Assembly: GCA_015057615.1 (NCBI GenBank)
Contig: SVEA01000086.1
Coordinates: forward strand, 1 to 55,566
Direction: 5' to 3'
DNA: 55,566 nt
Source: Lachnospiraceae bacterium
GTDB taxonomy: Bacteria > Bacillota > Clostridia > Lachnospirales > Lachnospiraceae
Position numbers and translations under genes: made by a program. How positions within the stretch are numbered: position 1 is the stretch's first letter; each line of letters opens with the position of its first letter. Shown piece after piece: positions 16,026 through 24,021 of this stretch. The notes under the pieces were generated by a model, which was not told where the DNA came from, did no database searches, and saw only the letters and a program-made list of their open reading frames with translations.

Positions 16026-18239
16026 TTACCTTAGCTCTTTTATTCTCTCACAAAGTCCGGAATACCGGTTCTGTTCGCTTTTATTATCGATCATATATTG
16101 CAGCATTTGTTCGCTGCCGACAATGGTAACACATTTTTTCGCCCGCGTTACCGCCGTATAAAGAAGATTCCGGTTAAACAGCAGCCTCGGCCCGTCAAGG
16201 ATCGGCAGAACAACGGCTGGGTATTCACTGCCCTGCGATTTATGAATAGTGACCGCATAGGCAAGCTCTAGCTCATCCAACTGACTGAAGGTATAATCCA
16301 CAAGACGGTTATCATCAAATTCAACAAGCAAATGCTCCGAAAACAAATTAATTTCCTTTATGATACCGGCATCTCCGTTAAATACACCGGTACCGGATTG
16401 AGTGACTATTTCGAATTGGTTCTTTACCTCCCAGGCAAGCTGATAGTTGTTCTTAATCTGCATGACCTTGTCCCCTTCCCGGTAGATGCTCTGATGGTAC
16501 TCTTTCTCTTTTTTATCACCGGAAGGCGGATTAAGCGCCTGCTGTAAAACCTGATTTAAGCGTTCCACGCCCAGCTCTCCCTTTCGCATCGGTGTCAGAA
16601 CCTGTATATCAAAGGAGGTAGCATTCACATACCTCGGCAGCTTGTTCTTGATTAAATTAATCATAACCGCAATGATGACATTTGCCTCTAGCCGCCTTAG
16701 AAAGAAGAAATCCCTGCTCTTATTATCCAGGCGTATCGGCTCTCCGGCATTAATTTTATGCGCATTTACAATAATATCACTGCCTGCTGCCTGCCGGAAG
16801 ATCTTGGTCAGCATAACCACATTAAAGCTATGGGACTCAATAATGTCCTTTAGCACATTCCCGGGTCCGACGCTTGGCAGCTGATTAACATCACCAACCA
16901 GAATCAGCCGGGTGCCGACGGAGACTGCTTTAAGCAGGGAATGCATCAAACCGATATCCACCATCGACATTTCATCAATAATAAGAACATCCGCCTCCAG
17001 AGGATTTCCTTCGTTGCGTTCAAAGAGAAAATTACCTTCTCCCTCGGCAAGCTTCGATAGCTCCAGAAGTCTGTGGATTGTTTTTGCCTCATACCCAGTC
17101 GTTTCCGTCATACGCTTCGCCGCTCTTCCCGTCGGCGCTGCAAGCAGAATATCAAGCCCCTCTGCCTCAAATAATTTAATAATTGCATTGATTGTTGTCG
17201 TCTTCCCGGTGCCGGGTCCTCCGGTTACCACAAGCAGCCCGTTACCAGCCGCTTCCATCACTGCCGTTCTCTGCTGCTCCTCCAATTCAATCTCAAAATG
17301 CTCTTCAATTGCCGCCATTTTCTTTCTTACATCATCCGGCGGCAATTCATAGCGTATGTTCAGATCATGAAGCATTCTTGCCACATTCAGCTCCATATAG
17401 TAAAACATTGCGGAATAAATCAGCCTGCCGGATTCCGTCTCTTTTATTACAACCTTCTTTTCCAGAGTAATCGCCGTAAGCTGCCTTACAATATTGTCTT
17501 CCTCCGCATGCAGCAGCTCCCTTGCCCGCTGCATAATTTCCTTCTCTGGCAGATAGACATGCCCATCATTCCCAGCCTGAAGAAGGGTATAGAGAATCCC
17601 CGCTCGGATTCGATAATCTGAATCGCTTCCGATCCCGACCTTTCTTGCGATCTCATCCGCTGTTTTAAAGCCTACGCCGGTGATATCCTCCGCCAGCCGA
17701 TAAGGATTCTCCCGCAGAATATCATACATTCTCTGCCCATACTCCTGAAATATTTTTACCGCCAGATTGCCGCTGATATTATATTGCTGCAAAAACAGCA
17801 TGGCGCTGCGCATTTCCCTTTTCTCTTCAAACTGAACACAGATATTCCTTGCCATCCGTTCACTGATTCCTTTAATCTCGGCAAGACGTTCCGGCTCTTC
17901 TTCAATAATTCGAAAGGAATCCTTTTTGAATTTCTTGACAATGCGTTTCGCTAATGCGGCTCCGATTCCCTTAATCGCTCCGGAGCTCAAATAGCGTTCC
18001 ACCGAGACCAAATCCTCCGGTTCCTTCATATGGTAACTGTCAACCACGAATTGAACTCCATAGACCGGATGGTCGGTATATCCACCGGAGGCAGTAAGAT
18101 ATTCTCCTTCGCTGATAAAAGGGAAATTACCTACACAGGTCATTTCCTCCTCATCCGCCTGCAGGCTTAATACCGTATAGCCATTGTCATCATTATGAAA
18201 AACTATTTTCGAGACATATCCTTCAATCTCGTCTGCCAT
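16026..18239 (-). CDS. recD2: RecD2-type ATP-dependent DNA helicase
   Basis: RecD2 is a 5'-3' superfamily 1 helicase active in DNA repair independently of RecBC. From the ATG at 18239 the product is 737 residues. It has the RecD2-specific N-terminal OB/helix-hairpin-helix region (KGIGAALAKRIVKKF, EIKGISERMARNI, TGVGFKTADEIARKVGI), Walker A VVTGGPGTGKTTTINAI near residue 345, Walker B ADVLIIDEMSMVD, motif III LILVGDVNQLPSVGPG and the C-terminal UvrD-like motif AYAVTIHKSQGSEYP. An upstream in-frame codon adds seven residues, but GGAGGTGATG is placed for the chosen ATG. No recB or recC is present here. Confidence 0.95.
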   Translation of the reverse strand: MADEIEGYVSKIVFHNDDNGYTVLSLQADEEEMTCVGNFPFISEGEYLTASGGYTDHPVYGVQFVVDSYHMKEPEDLVSVERYLSSGAIKGIGAALAKRIVKKFKKDSFRIIEEEPERLAEIKGISERMARNICVQFEEKREMRSAMLFLQQYNISGNLAVKIFQEYGQRMYDILRENPYRLAEDITGVGFKTADEIARKVGIGSDSDYRIRAGILYTLLQAGNDGHVYLPEKEIMQRARELLHAEEDNIVRQLTAITLEKKVVIKETESGRLIYSAMFYYMELNVARMLHDLNIRYELPPDDVRKKMAAIEEHFEIELEEQQRTAVMEAAGNGLLVVTGGPGTGKTTTINAIIKLFEAEGLDILLAAPTGRAAKRMTETTGYEAKTIHRLLELSKLAEGEGNFLFERNEGNPLEADVLIIDEMSMVDIGLMHSLLKAVSVGTRLILVGDVNQLPSVGPGNVLKDIIESHSFNVVMLTKIFRQAAGSDIIVNAHKINAGEPIRLDNKSRDFFFLRRLEANVIIAVMINLIKNKLPRYVNATSFDIQVLTPMRKGELGVERLNQVLQQALNPPSGDKKEKEYHQSIYREGDKVMQIKNNYQLAWEVKNQFEIVTQSGTGVFNGDAGIIKEINLFSEHLLVEFDDNRLVDYTFSQLDELELAYAVTIHKSQGSEYPAVVLPILDGPRLLFNRNLLYTAVTRAKKCVTIVGSEQMLQYMIDNKSEQNRYSGLCERIKELR

Positions 18240-18274
18240 TTCATCACCTCCGATAAACAACGCATCATTGCAAA

Positions 18275-18330
18275 AATGTCATTTCGAATAAAAATCCCAC
18301 AAAACCCGGATTCCCATTCGAAATGACATT
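18275..18330 (-). terminator. Long hairpin after the flagellar gene run
   Basis: AATGTCATTTCGAAT (18275-18289) and ATTCGAAATGACATT (18316-18330) are a perfect 15-bp inverted repeat, with T-rich sequence following on the minus strand. It probably ends the mbl-flhO-flhP-rod-binding transcript. The size also fits a tiny palindromic repeat. Confidence 0.6.
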
Positions 18331-18383
18331 CAAGTGCTTACTACTATAATTTTCTGGACGAAACAAATTGCTTTGATCTAATC

Positions 18384-18710
18384 TTATGCGTTTCGCTTCA
18401 TTGATTCATACAGCATCTGCGCTATACCGAGTCCTTCCCCTTCCGTTGCACTCTTTGCATATTCCTCATAAAGAATGTCACCAAATTGCTCTAGATAAGG
18501 ATTCTTGTTCTCCCTTCCCGGGATCGTTTTCTCCATTTCCTTCATTACCTGGGTCAAAAGGTAGGTTTCAAAGCTTTTACATACTTCCTTCAATTCTTCA
18601 TCGGAAGCATTCTCCTTCTTTAACTTCTCCTGGAGCTGCTCCGCCTTCACTTGATCGCTCGTTATGCCTGCCGCTGCGGAATACATGTCCGAACCGATTG
18701 CTATACTCAT
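18384..18710 (-). CDS. Flagellar rod-binding protein (FlgJ N-terminal-like)
   Basis: The product is 108 residues and matches the rod-binding domain found at the N-terminus of FlgJ, which caps and assembles the flagellar rod. The core is SDEELKEVCKSFETYLLTQV, followed by MKEMEKTIPG and ILYEEYAKSATEGEGLGIAQMLYESM. The muramidase half of classical FlgJ is absent, as is common in Firmicutes, so wall opening must come from another hydrolase. It follows flhP by 18 nt and ends the operon. The symbol is left open because the single-domain form has no settled name. Confidence 0.88.
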   Translation of the reverse strand: MSIAIGSDMYSAAAGITSDQVKAEQLQEKLKKENASDEELKEVCKSFETYLLTQVMKEMEKTIPGRENKNPYLEQFGDILYEEYAKSATEGEGLGIAQMLYESMKRNA

Positions 18711-18728
18711 CGCACTCTCCCTATTCTA

Positions 18729-19541
18729 CTATCTTAAATTATTTGCCTGCTGCAACATTTCATCCGCAGCTGTAATAACCTTCGAATTCATTTCATAAGC
18801 TCTTTGAGCAACAATTAAGTTGGTAATCTCATCTACCGACTGCACGTTAGAGCCTTCCAAATACTTTTGATGAATTTTACTCTTATGCAGCGCTCCATCC
18901 TCGGATTCAAGGCGTGCCATGCCGGAGGCATCGGTCTCTTTCAGTAAGCTGTTTGCTATCTTTAATAAGCCACTGGGATTGTTAAACTGTGCCAGTCCGA
19001 TCTGGATTCCGATCGGTATATCATTATTATCCTCATCTGGATAGCAGAGCTCGCCAGCATCATTAATCGTAATTCTTGATGGATTATAGGCTGCATCGAT
19101 TACGATCGGTGAACCGGTGGTATCGAGTACCGGATTTCCGTCGGAGGTAGCAAGCGTTACTCCGTTCATACCATTTGCCAGCTGGAAGGAACCGTTTCTT
19201 GTATAAGCGACCCCTCCGTCACGGGTCTGCACCATGAAGAAACCCTGTCCTTCAATAGCAAAATCATAATCGTTGCCGGTTTCTAAAAGATTCCCCTGCG
19301 TATACCGGGACGTAATTGCAGAATTGCGGACGCCGAGTCCCACCTGAATTCCAGATGGCTTCGGATCACCGTTATTATCATAGGATTGCTCCTGAATTGT
19401 CTGATATAATAATGATTTGAATTCCGCTGTTTCTTTCTTAAACCCAGTCGTATTGACATTTGCCAGATTATTGGCGATGGTATCCACATTGGTCTGCTGT
19501 GTCATCATTCCCGTTGCTGCTGTCCATAAGGATCGCATCAT
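18729..19541 (-). CDS. flhP: Flagellar hook-basal body protein FlhP (FlgG-like)
   Basis: The protein is a flagellar rod/hook component exported by the flagellar type III system. The 270-residue product begins MMRSLWTAATGMMTQQTNVDTIANNLANVNT, the heptad-rich N-terminal rod motif, and ends with the partner motif SVDEITNLIVAQRAYEMNSKVITAADEMLQQAN. Its middle has GQGFFMVQTRDGGVAYTRNG, typical of FlgG-like proteins. In Bacillus, flhO and flhP lie directly after mbl, the same order as here. The name FlgG would be equally acceptable by sequence alone. Confidence 0.88.
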   Translation of the reverse strand: MMRSLWTAATGMMTQQTNVDTIANNLANVNTTGFKKETAEFKSLLYQTIQEQSYDNNGDPKPSGIQVGLGVRNSAITSRYTQGNLLETGNDYDFAIEGQGFFMVQTRDGGVAYTRNGSFQLANGMNGVTLATSDGNPVLDTTGSPIVIDAAYNPSRITINDAGELCYPDEDNNDIPIGIQIGLAQFNNPSGLLKIANSLLKETDASGMARLESEDGALHKSKIHQKYLEGSNVQSVDEITNLIVAQRAYEMNSKVITAADEMLQQANNLR

Positions 19542-19554
19542 AATGATCTACCTC

Positions 19555-20328
19555 CTATATTTTACCAACTGAATTTGCTGCCAAATCCAGTGTTTTATCG
19601 ATTGATTGTATTACCTTCTGATTCGCTTCATAGGTTCGGGTAACGGTGATCAAATCAACCATCTCTTTTACGACATTCACATTGGACTGTTCGGTATAGC
19701 CCTGCCGCACGGATGCACCCGATGGGATTTCCACCGCTCCTTCCAGCGCCTCATACATGGTATCTCCGGATTTTATGAGGTAATCGTAGTTATCAAAATC
19801 AGAAACCTGTACCGTATCAATATAGTTCCCGTCTCCGTAAATATCACCGTTCTCATCAATGATCACATCGGAAATATCCGCCGGGATCAGGATCTCACCG
19901 CTTTCTCCTAACAGGTGGTTCCCATCCTTATCGACAATCGCTCCATCCTTCGTCATGGTAAACGAACCGTCCCGCGTATATTTCGTACTGACATTCCCAG
20001 CCCTGTCCGTAACCGCGAGAGCAAAGAAACCCCTGCCCTCCAAAGCCAGATCATAGGTATTGGAGGTCTGCCTTAAGGATCCCTGATTATAATCGGTATA
20101 AACTTCTCCTAATTTAACACCAAGATTCATATTACCGATTGGCCTGTCATTATAAGCCTCGGACTCATCCCTGATTTTCAGGGTCAGTACCTCATCAAAA
20201 GATTGATTCGTAACACTTTCCTTCTTGTAACCTGTCGTTGCTGCATTTGCCAGATTATTTGCAACGATATCCAGCCGCTTTTGTTCATTCGACATTCCGG
20301 TATAAGCGGTATATAGTCCTCTTACCAT
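19555..20328 (-). CDS. flhO: Flagellar hook-basal body protein FlhO (FlgF/FlgG-like)
   Basis: A second rod protein of 257 residues, 13 nt upstream of flhP. The N-terminus VRGLYTAYTGMSNEQKRLDIVANNLANAATTGYKKE and C-terminus NVNVVKEMVDLITVTRTYEANQKVIQSIDKTLDLA are the conserved helical segments that pack in the axial structure. GRGFFALAVTDRAGNVSTKYTRDGSF is the middle domain. It lies 34 nt after mbl and is probably cotranscribed with it. The FlhO name rests on synteny with mbl. Confidence 0.87.
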   Translation of the reverse strand: MVRGLYTAYTGMSNEQKRLDIVANNLANAATTGYKKESVTNQSFDEVLTLKIRDESEAYNDRPIGNMNLGVKLGEVYTDYNQGSLRQTSNTYDLALEGRGFFALAVTDRAGNVSTKYTRDGSFTMTKDGAIVDKDGNHLLGESGEILIPADISDVIIDENGDIYGDGNYIDTVQVSDFDNYDYLIKSGDTMYEALEGAVEIPSGASVRQGYTEQSNVNVVKEMVDLITVTRTYEANQKVIQSIDKTLDLAANSVGKI

Positions 20329-20362
20329 ATTAAACCCTCTCTCTTCTTTTGTAACTGATCCT

Positions 20363-21352
20363 TTAGTCTCTCTTCCCGCTTAGGAATTCAACAAATTTAC
20401 CTGTTCCGATTGCCACTGCTGTCATAGGATCTTCCGCTGTCATTGTTGTAATCCCGGTCTTTTCTTCAACCAATTCTTCCAATCCATAAAGAAGGCATCC
20501 GCCACCAGTCAGTACAATACCGCGGTCTGCGATATCTGCCGCCAATTCCGGAGGCGTTTTTTCTAGCACGCTGTGAACTGATTCCACGATCTGAGAGGTT
20601 GTCTCCTTTAACGCTTCCTCGGTTTCCTCGGAGCTGACTTCAATCGTCTTAGGGAGACCGGTAACAAGGTTACGTCCTCTAACCTCCATCGAAATAGATT
20701 CCGGTCTGCGATAAGCGGAGCCTATCTTAATTTTAATATCCTCTGCCGTTCTCTCACCGATCAGCAGATTATGTTTCTTTCTCATATAGCGAATGATCGC
20801 ATCGTCAAAATCATCTCCGGCTATTTTAACCGAAGTACTTACCACGGTACCGCCTAGGGAAATGACTGCAATATCCGTTGTACCGCCGCCGACATCTACT
20901 ATCATATTACCACATGGCCTGGAAATATCAATGCCAGCTCCGATTGCTGCAGCGATCGGCTCCTCAATAATGGCAACCTCTCTGGCTCCTGCCTGATAGG
21001 TCGCATCCTCTACCGCTTTCTTTTCCACTTCGGTAACTCCGCTTGGGACACAGACACTGATCCTCGGCTTACGAAATCTCTGCTTGCCGACCGCCTTCTG
21101 GATAAAGTATTTCAGCATCTTCTCGGTTACGGTATAATCGGAAATAACACCCTGTCTTAACGGACGTACCGCTATAATGTTCCCAGGTGTTCTTCCAAGC
21201 ATTAACCTCGCTTCTTCTCCGATTGCTTTAATCTTATTCGTATCCCTGTCGAAAGCAACCACGGAAGGCTCCTTCAAAACGACTCCTTTGCCCTTTATAT
21301 AAACTAACACACTAGCTGTCCCCAAATCAATTCCAATATCACTGCCCAACAT
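20363..21352 (-). CDS. mbl: MreB-family cell-shape protein Mbl
   Basis: Mbl is a bacterial actin that positions elongasome wall synthesis on the cytoplasmic face of the membrane. The 329-residue product is full length. The phosphate-1 loop is DIGIDLGTASVLVY, the phosphate-2 loop NMIVDVGGGTTDIAVISLGG near residue 158, and the adenosine motif GIVLTGGGCLLYGLEELV near residue 285. The name Mbl, rather than MreB, is chosen because the next genes are flhO and flhP and no mreC or mreD follows. spoIIID, which precedes mbl in Bacillus, is absent. A promoter is visible at 21492-21520. Confidence 0.92.
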   Translation of the reverse strand: MLGSDIGIDLGTASVLVYIKGKGVVLKEPSVVAFDRDTNKIKAIGEEARLMLGRTPGNIIAVRPLRQGVISDYTVTEKMLKYFIQKAVGKQRFRKPRISVCVPSGVTEVEKKAVEDATYQAGAREVAIIEEPIAAAIGAGIDISRPCGNMIVDVGGGTTDIAVISLGGTVVSTSVKIAGDDFDDAIIRYMRKKHNLLIGERTAEDIKIKIGSAYRRPESISMEVRGRNLVTGLPKTIEVSSEETEEALKETTSQIVESVHSVLEKTPPELAADIADRGIVLTGGGCLLYGLEELVEEKTGITTMTAEDPMTAVAIGTGKFVEFLSGKRD

Positions 21353-21491
21353 AAAATGTATCTCCTTTCCTTCCTATCGTATATGGATTCTCCATATTTT
21401 ATAAGTATTTTCCTATCAAATTTATAGCGGTATAAATACATACTATTTATATTTTCTTCCAATCTTCGGTAACTTAAACATACTCTATTAT

Positions 21492-21520
21492 ATTATATAC
21501 GTTTTTTCCGTATTTTTCAA
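21492..21520 (-). promoter_or_regulatory. Promoter of the mbl-flhO-flhP operon
   Basis: TTGAAA (21520-21515), a 17-base spacer and TATAAT (21497-21492). The leader would be about 130 nt. Confidence 0.65.
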
Positions 21521-21673
21521 AGGATATTTTAAAAAGTTTTATTAATCGTCAAATTTCTCAGATAATTTAAGGAACCAATCCCGTAATATTCTAAATATTC
21601 TACTTTTTTGATGCCTTATTGAGGGATATTGCTGTTTGTATTATAATAGAAATATGCTCGTACGTAAACCTTA

Positions 21674-21846
21674 TTTTTATTGAATAGGAAATTTCGTCCT
21701 AATCAATAAAAAATGCTCCATGCGAACATAGTTCGTATTGGGATGACGCACTCAGCACGTAACGAATACTTGAAACATGTATTCGTAGTATTTTGCCAGC
21801 GATGCTGGCCATGCTCGGCGCTAGAGTTTCGCAAGCGAAACTCTTT
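21674..21846 (-). ncRNA. Structured repeat family R, copy R2 (candidate RNA element)
   Basis: This copy is close to R1 but on the opposite strand. Its P1 hairpin AGAGTTTCGC/GCGAAACTCT is perfect, whereas R1 has a mismatch. In the junction helix AGCATG pairs with CGTGCT through a U-G pair where R1 has a C-G pair. The 3' hairpin (21674-21713) has a different stem from R1 but the same place and ACGAAA loop. It lies upstream of mbl in the same transcriptional sense and 20 nt from the divergent membrane-protein gene. Confidence 0.6.
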
Positions 21847-21869
21847 CTTATGAATGAAAGGAAACTTCT

Positions 21870-22397
21870 ATGATGAACTCGGTTCAGGGACAAAACAGAT
21901 TAAAAACTATGCGAAAGGAAATCTTTAAAATCTCTGCTTATCGCGCATTAATCATCAGCCGGATTTATCTATCTCTATGCCTGGCTGTCTCCTTCTTTCT
22001 TCTCTCTCTTGCAGGATCTACCGAAGCAGCGTTTTACATCCTCCTGATCCTTAATCTTTTGCCTGTCCTTTTATCCTACCTAATTAAGAATGCTGCCGTA
22101 GCGACGCAGAAAGTGTTTTTCATCGCGCTTACGAAGGAGCCTCCTTTCTTATTAAATAACCTAAAAAAGAAATATAAATATACAAAGCTCCATCATTTTA
22201 CCAATTCCGTATCCTTTACCGCCGCTTTACTATTACTGTTGCTATGGCAATATAATTATCATACCAAGGGAGGGATTCAAAAATCTCTGCTCTTCCTTCC
22301 GACAGGAATCCTACTAAGCAGTATGCTTCTTCGTATACTGAGCATTCCTTATTATTACTGGAAGCTGCATATAGATCTATCATGTAACCGAATCTAG
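21870..22397 (+). CDS. Unknown small integral membrane protein
   Basis: I do not recognise a family. The 175-residue product has a basic N-terminus, then about four hydrophobic segments (around residues 28-52, 53-72, 110-130 and 138-160) separated by a Lys-rich loop (NNLKKKYKYTKLH). GAAAGGAA precedes the ATG. It is the only plus-strand gene between mbl and tuf and starts right beside structured copy R2. It carries no catalytic or binding motif visible to me. Hydrophobicity and a good ribosome site support it as a real gene. Confidence 0.6.
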   Translation: MMNSVQGQNRLKTMRKEIFKISAYRALIISRIYLSLCLAVSFFLLSLAGSTEAAFYILLILNLLPVLLSYLIKNAAVATQKVFFIALTKEPPFLLNNLKKKYKYTKLHHFTNSVSFTAALLLLLLWQYNYHTKGGIQKSLLFLPTGILLSSMLLRILSIPYYYWKLHIDLSCNRI

Positions 22398-22497
22398 CTC
22401 TGCAATACCATTACCATGCAAGGCATAGCAGCAAGCCGGATCTGCCTGTCACTTAAAAAATGCCTCCAAATCTCCACTCAATGTGCCTTTACGACAA

Positions 22498-22535
22498 AAA
22501 TAGACCACAGGAAAAACCTGCGGTCTATTTCTATG
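22498..22535 (-). terminator. Intrinsic terminator of tuf (bidirectional)
   Basis: AAATAGACC (22498-22506) and GGTCTATTT (22522-22530) pair with inner AGG/CCT, with T runs available on both strands. Confidence 0.8.
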
Positions 22536-22585
22536 CTTATGTTGCTACGAAGAACTTCATCGTTTCTACGCACACACAATTTTAA

Positions 22586-23779
22586 TTATTCGATAACCGT
22601 AGCTACTTTACCAGAACCAACGGTTCTGCCGCCCTCACGGATAGCGAAGCTTAAGCCCTGCTCCATAGCGATTGGATGAATTAATTCGATTGTCATCTCA
22701 ATGTTATCGCCAGGCATGCACATCTCTGTGCCTTCCGGAAGGTTAATTACACCAGTTACGTCCGTTGTTCTGAAGTAGAACTGAGGTCTGTAGTTGTTGA
22801 AGAAAGGAGTATGACGTCCACCTTCATCCTTTGTTAATACGTAAACCTGAGCGGTAAACTTCTTATGGCATTTGATTGTACCTGGTTTACAAATAACCTG
22901 GCCTCTTTCGATATCTTCTCTCTGAATACCACGAAGAAGAGCACCAATGTTATCACCAGCCTGAGCTTCATCAAGAAGCTTTCTGAACATCTCGATACCG
23001 GTAACAACCGTCTTCTTACTCTCTTCCCTGATACCAATGATTTCAACTTCATCAGACATATGAAGAACACCACGTTCTACACGGCCTGTTGCAACGGTAC
23101 CACGTCCGGTAATTGTAAATACGTCCTCTACTGGCATTAAGAAAGGCTTGTCAGTATCTCTCTGAGGATCCGGAATCCATGTGTCAACAGCTTCCATTAA
23201 CTCAAGGATCTTATCTCCCCACTTACTGCTAGGATCTTCCAGAGCCTTAAGGGCGGAACCCTGTACAATCGGAGTATCATCTCCAGGGAATTCATACTCG
23301 GTTAAAAGATCTCTGATTTCCATCTCAACTAACTCAAGAAGTTCAGGATCGTCAACCATATCGCATTTGTTCATAAATACAACGATGTAAGGAACACCAA
23401 CCTGACGGGATAGCAGGATATGCTCTTTCGTCTGAGCCATAACACCGTCTGTAGCAGCAACAACAAGAATAGCACCATCCATTTGTGCAGCACCGGTAAT
23501 CATGTTCTTAACGTAGTCAGCATGGCCTGGGCAGTCAACGTGAGCATAGTGTCTGTTATTTGTCTCATACTCAACGTGAGATGTAGAAATTGTGATACCT
23601 CTTTGTTTCTCTTCCGGAGCCTTGTCGATCTGATCGAATGCGACTGCACTACCAGTACCAAGTCTTGCATTCAGAGTCTTTGTAATTGCAGCTGTAAGAG
23701 TTGTTTTACCATGGTCAACGTGACCAATGGTACCAATATTACAATGTTGTTTGGTTCTCTCGAACTTAGCTTTTGCCAT
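22586..23779 (-). CDS. tuf: Translation elongation factor Tu
   Basis: EF-Tu delivers aminoacyl-tRNA to the ribosome as a GTP complex. The 397-residue product is full length. GTPase motifs are [11 protein letters not shown] (residues 19-29), [20 protein letters not shown] (81-100) and NKCDM (136-140). Domains 2 and 3 follow ([30 protein letters not shown]). It is the last gene of the str operon and is separated from fusA by 242 nt rich in hairpins. Confidence 0.98.
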   Translation of the reverse strand: MAKAKFERTKQHCNIGTIGHVDHGKTTLTAAITKTLNARLGTGSAVAFDQIDKAPEEKQRGITISTSHVEYETNNRHYAHVDCPGHADYVKNMITGAAQMDGAILVVAATDGVMAQTKEHILLSRQVGVPYIVVFMNKCDMVDDPELLELVEMEIRDLLTEYEFPGDDTPIVQGSALKALEDPSSKWGDKILELMEAVDTWIPDPQRDTDKPFLMPVEDVFTITGRGTVATGRVERGVLHMSDEVEIIGIREESKKTVVTGIEMFRKLLDEAQAGDNIGALLRGIQREDIERGQVICKPGTIKCHKKFTAQVYVLTKDEGGRHTPFFNNYRPQFYFRTTDVTGVINLPEGTEMCMPGDNIEMTIELIHPIAMEQGLSFAIREGGRTVGSGKVATVIE

Positions 23780-23825
23780 TTTATAACGTCCTCCTTTAAA
23801 TAAATGCTTTTAAGCAAATGATTTT

Positions 23826-23904
23826 AGTCCTTTTCCGGACTGCTCTCTTAGTGAGAGTATGTTCCAGGAGGTTATACTCCTCCCGGATCTTTCCCGAATA
23901 CGGG
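23826..23904 (-). promoter_or_regulatory. Hairpin-rich fusA-tuf intergenic leader
   Basis: Four hairpins are visible: AGTCC/GGACT (23826-23841), CTCTC/GAGAG (about 23843-23857), CCaGGAGG/CCTCCcGG (23864-23885) and CCCG/CGGG (23893-23904). They sit between fusA and tuf and could process the operon mRNA or attenuate tuf. No clear promoter was found in this gap. Confidence 0.45.
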
Positions 23905-24021
23905 CTTGTTCCTATACTGCCTCATAAGCCTAATTATATTTCAAGATAGGAATATTTTCAAGCTTAAAAAGCGGATATATTCACTTTTTTCTCTCTTATT
24001 ACATATTTCGTTAGAAAACGA

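Noticed and set aside
22865-23803. Plus-strand open frames antisense to tuf and fusA
   Set aside because: They mirror highly biased codons of strongly expressed genes, have no ribosome sites and show no protein features.
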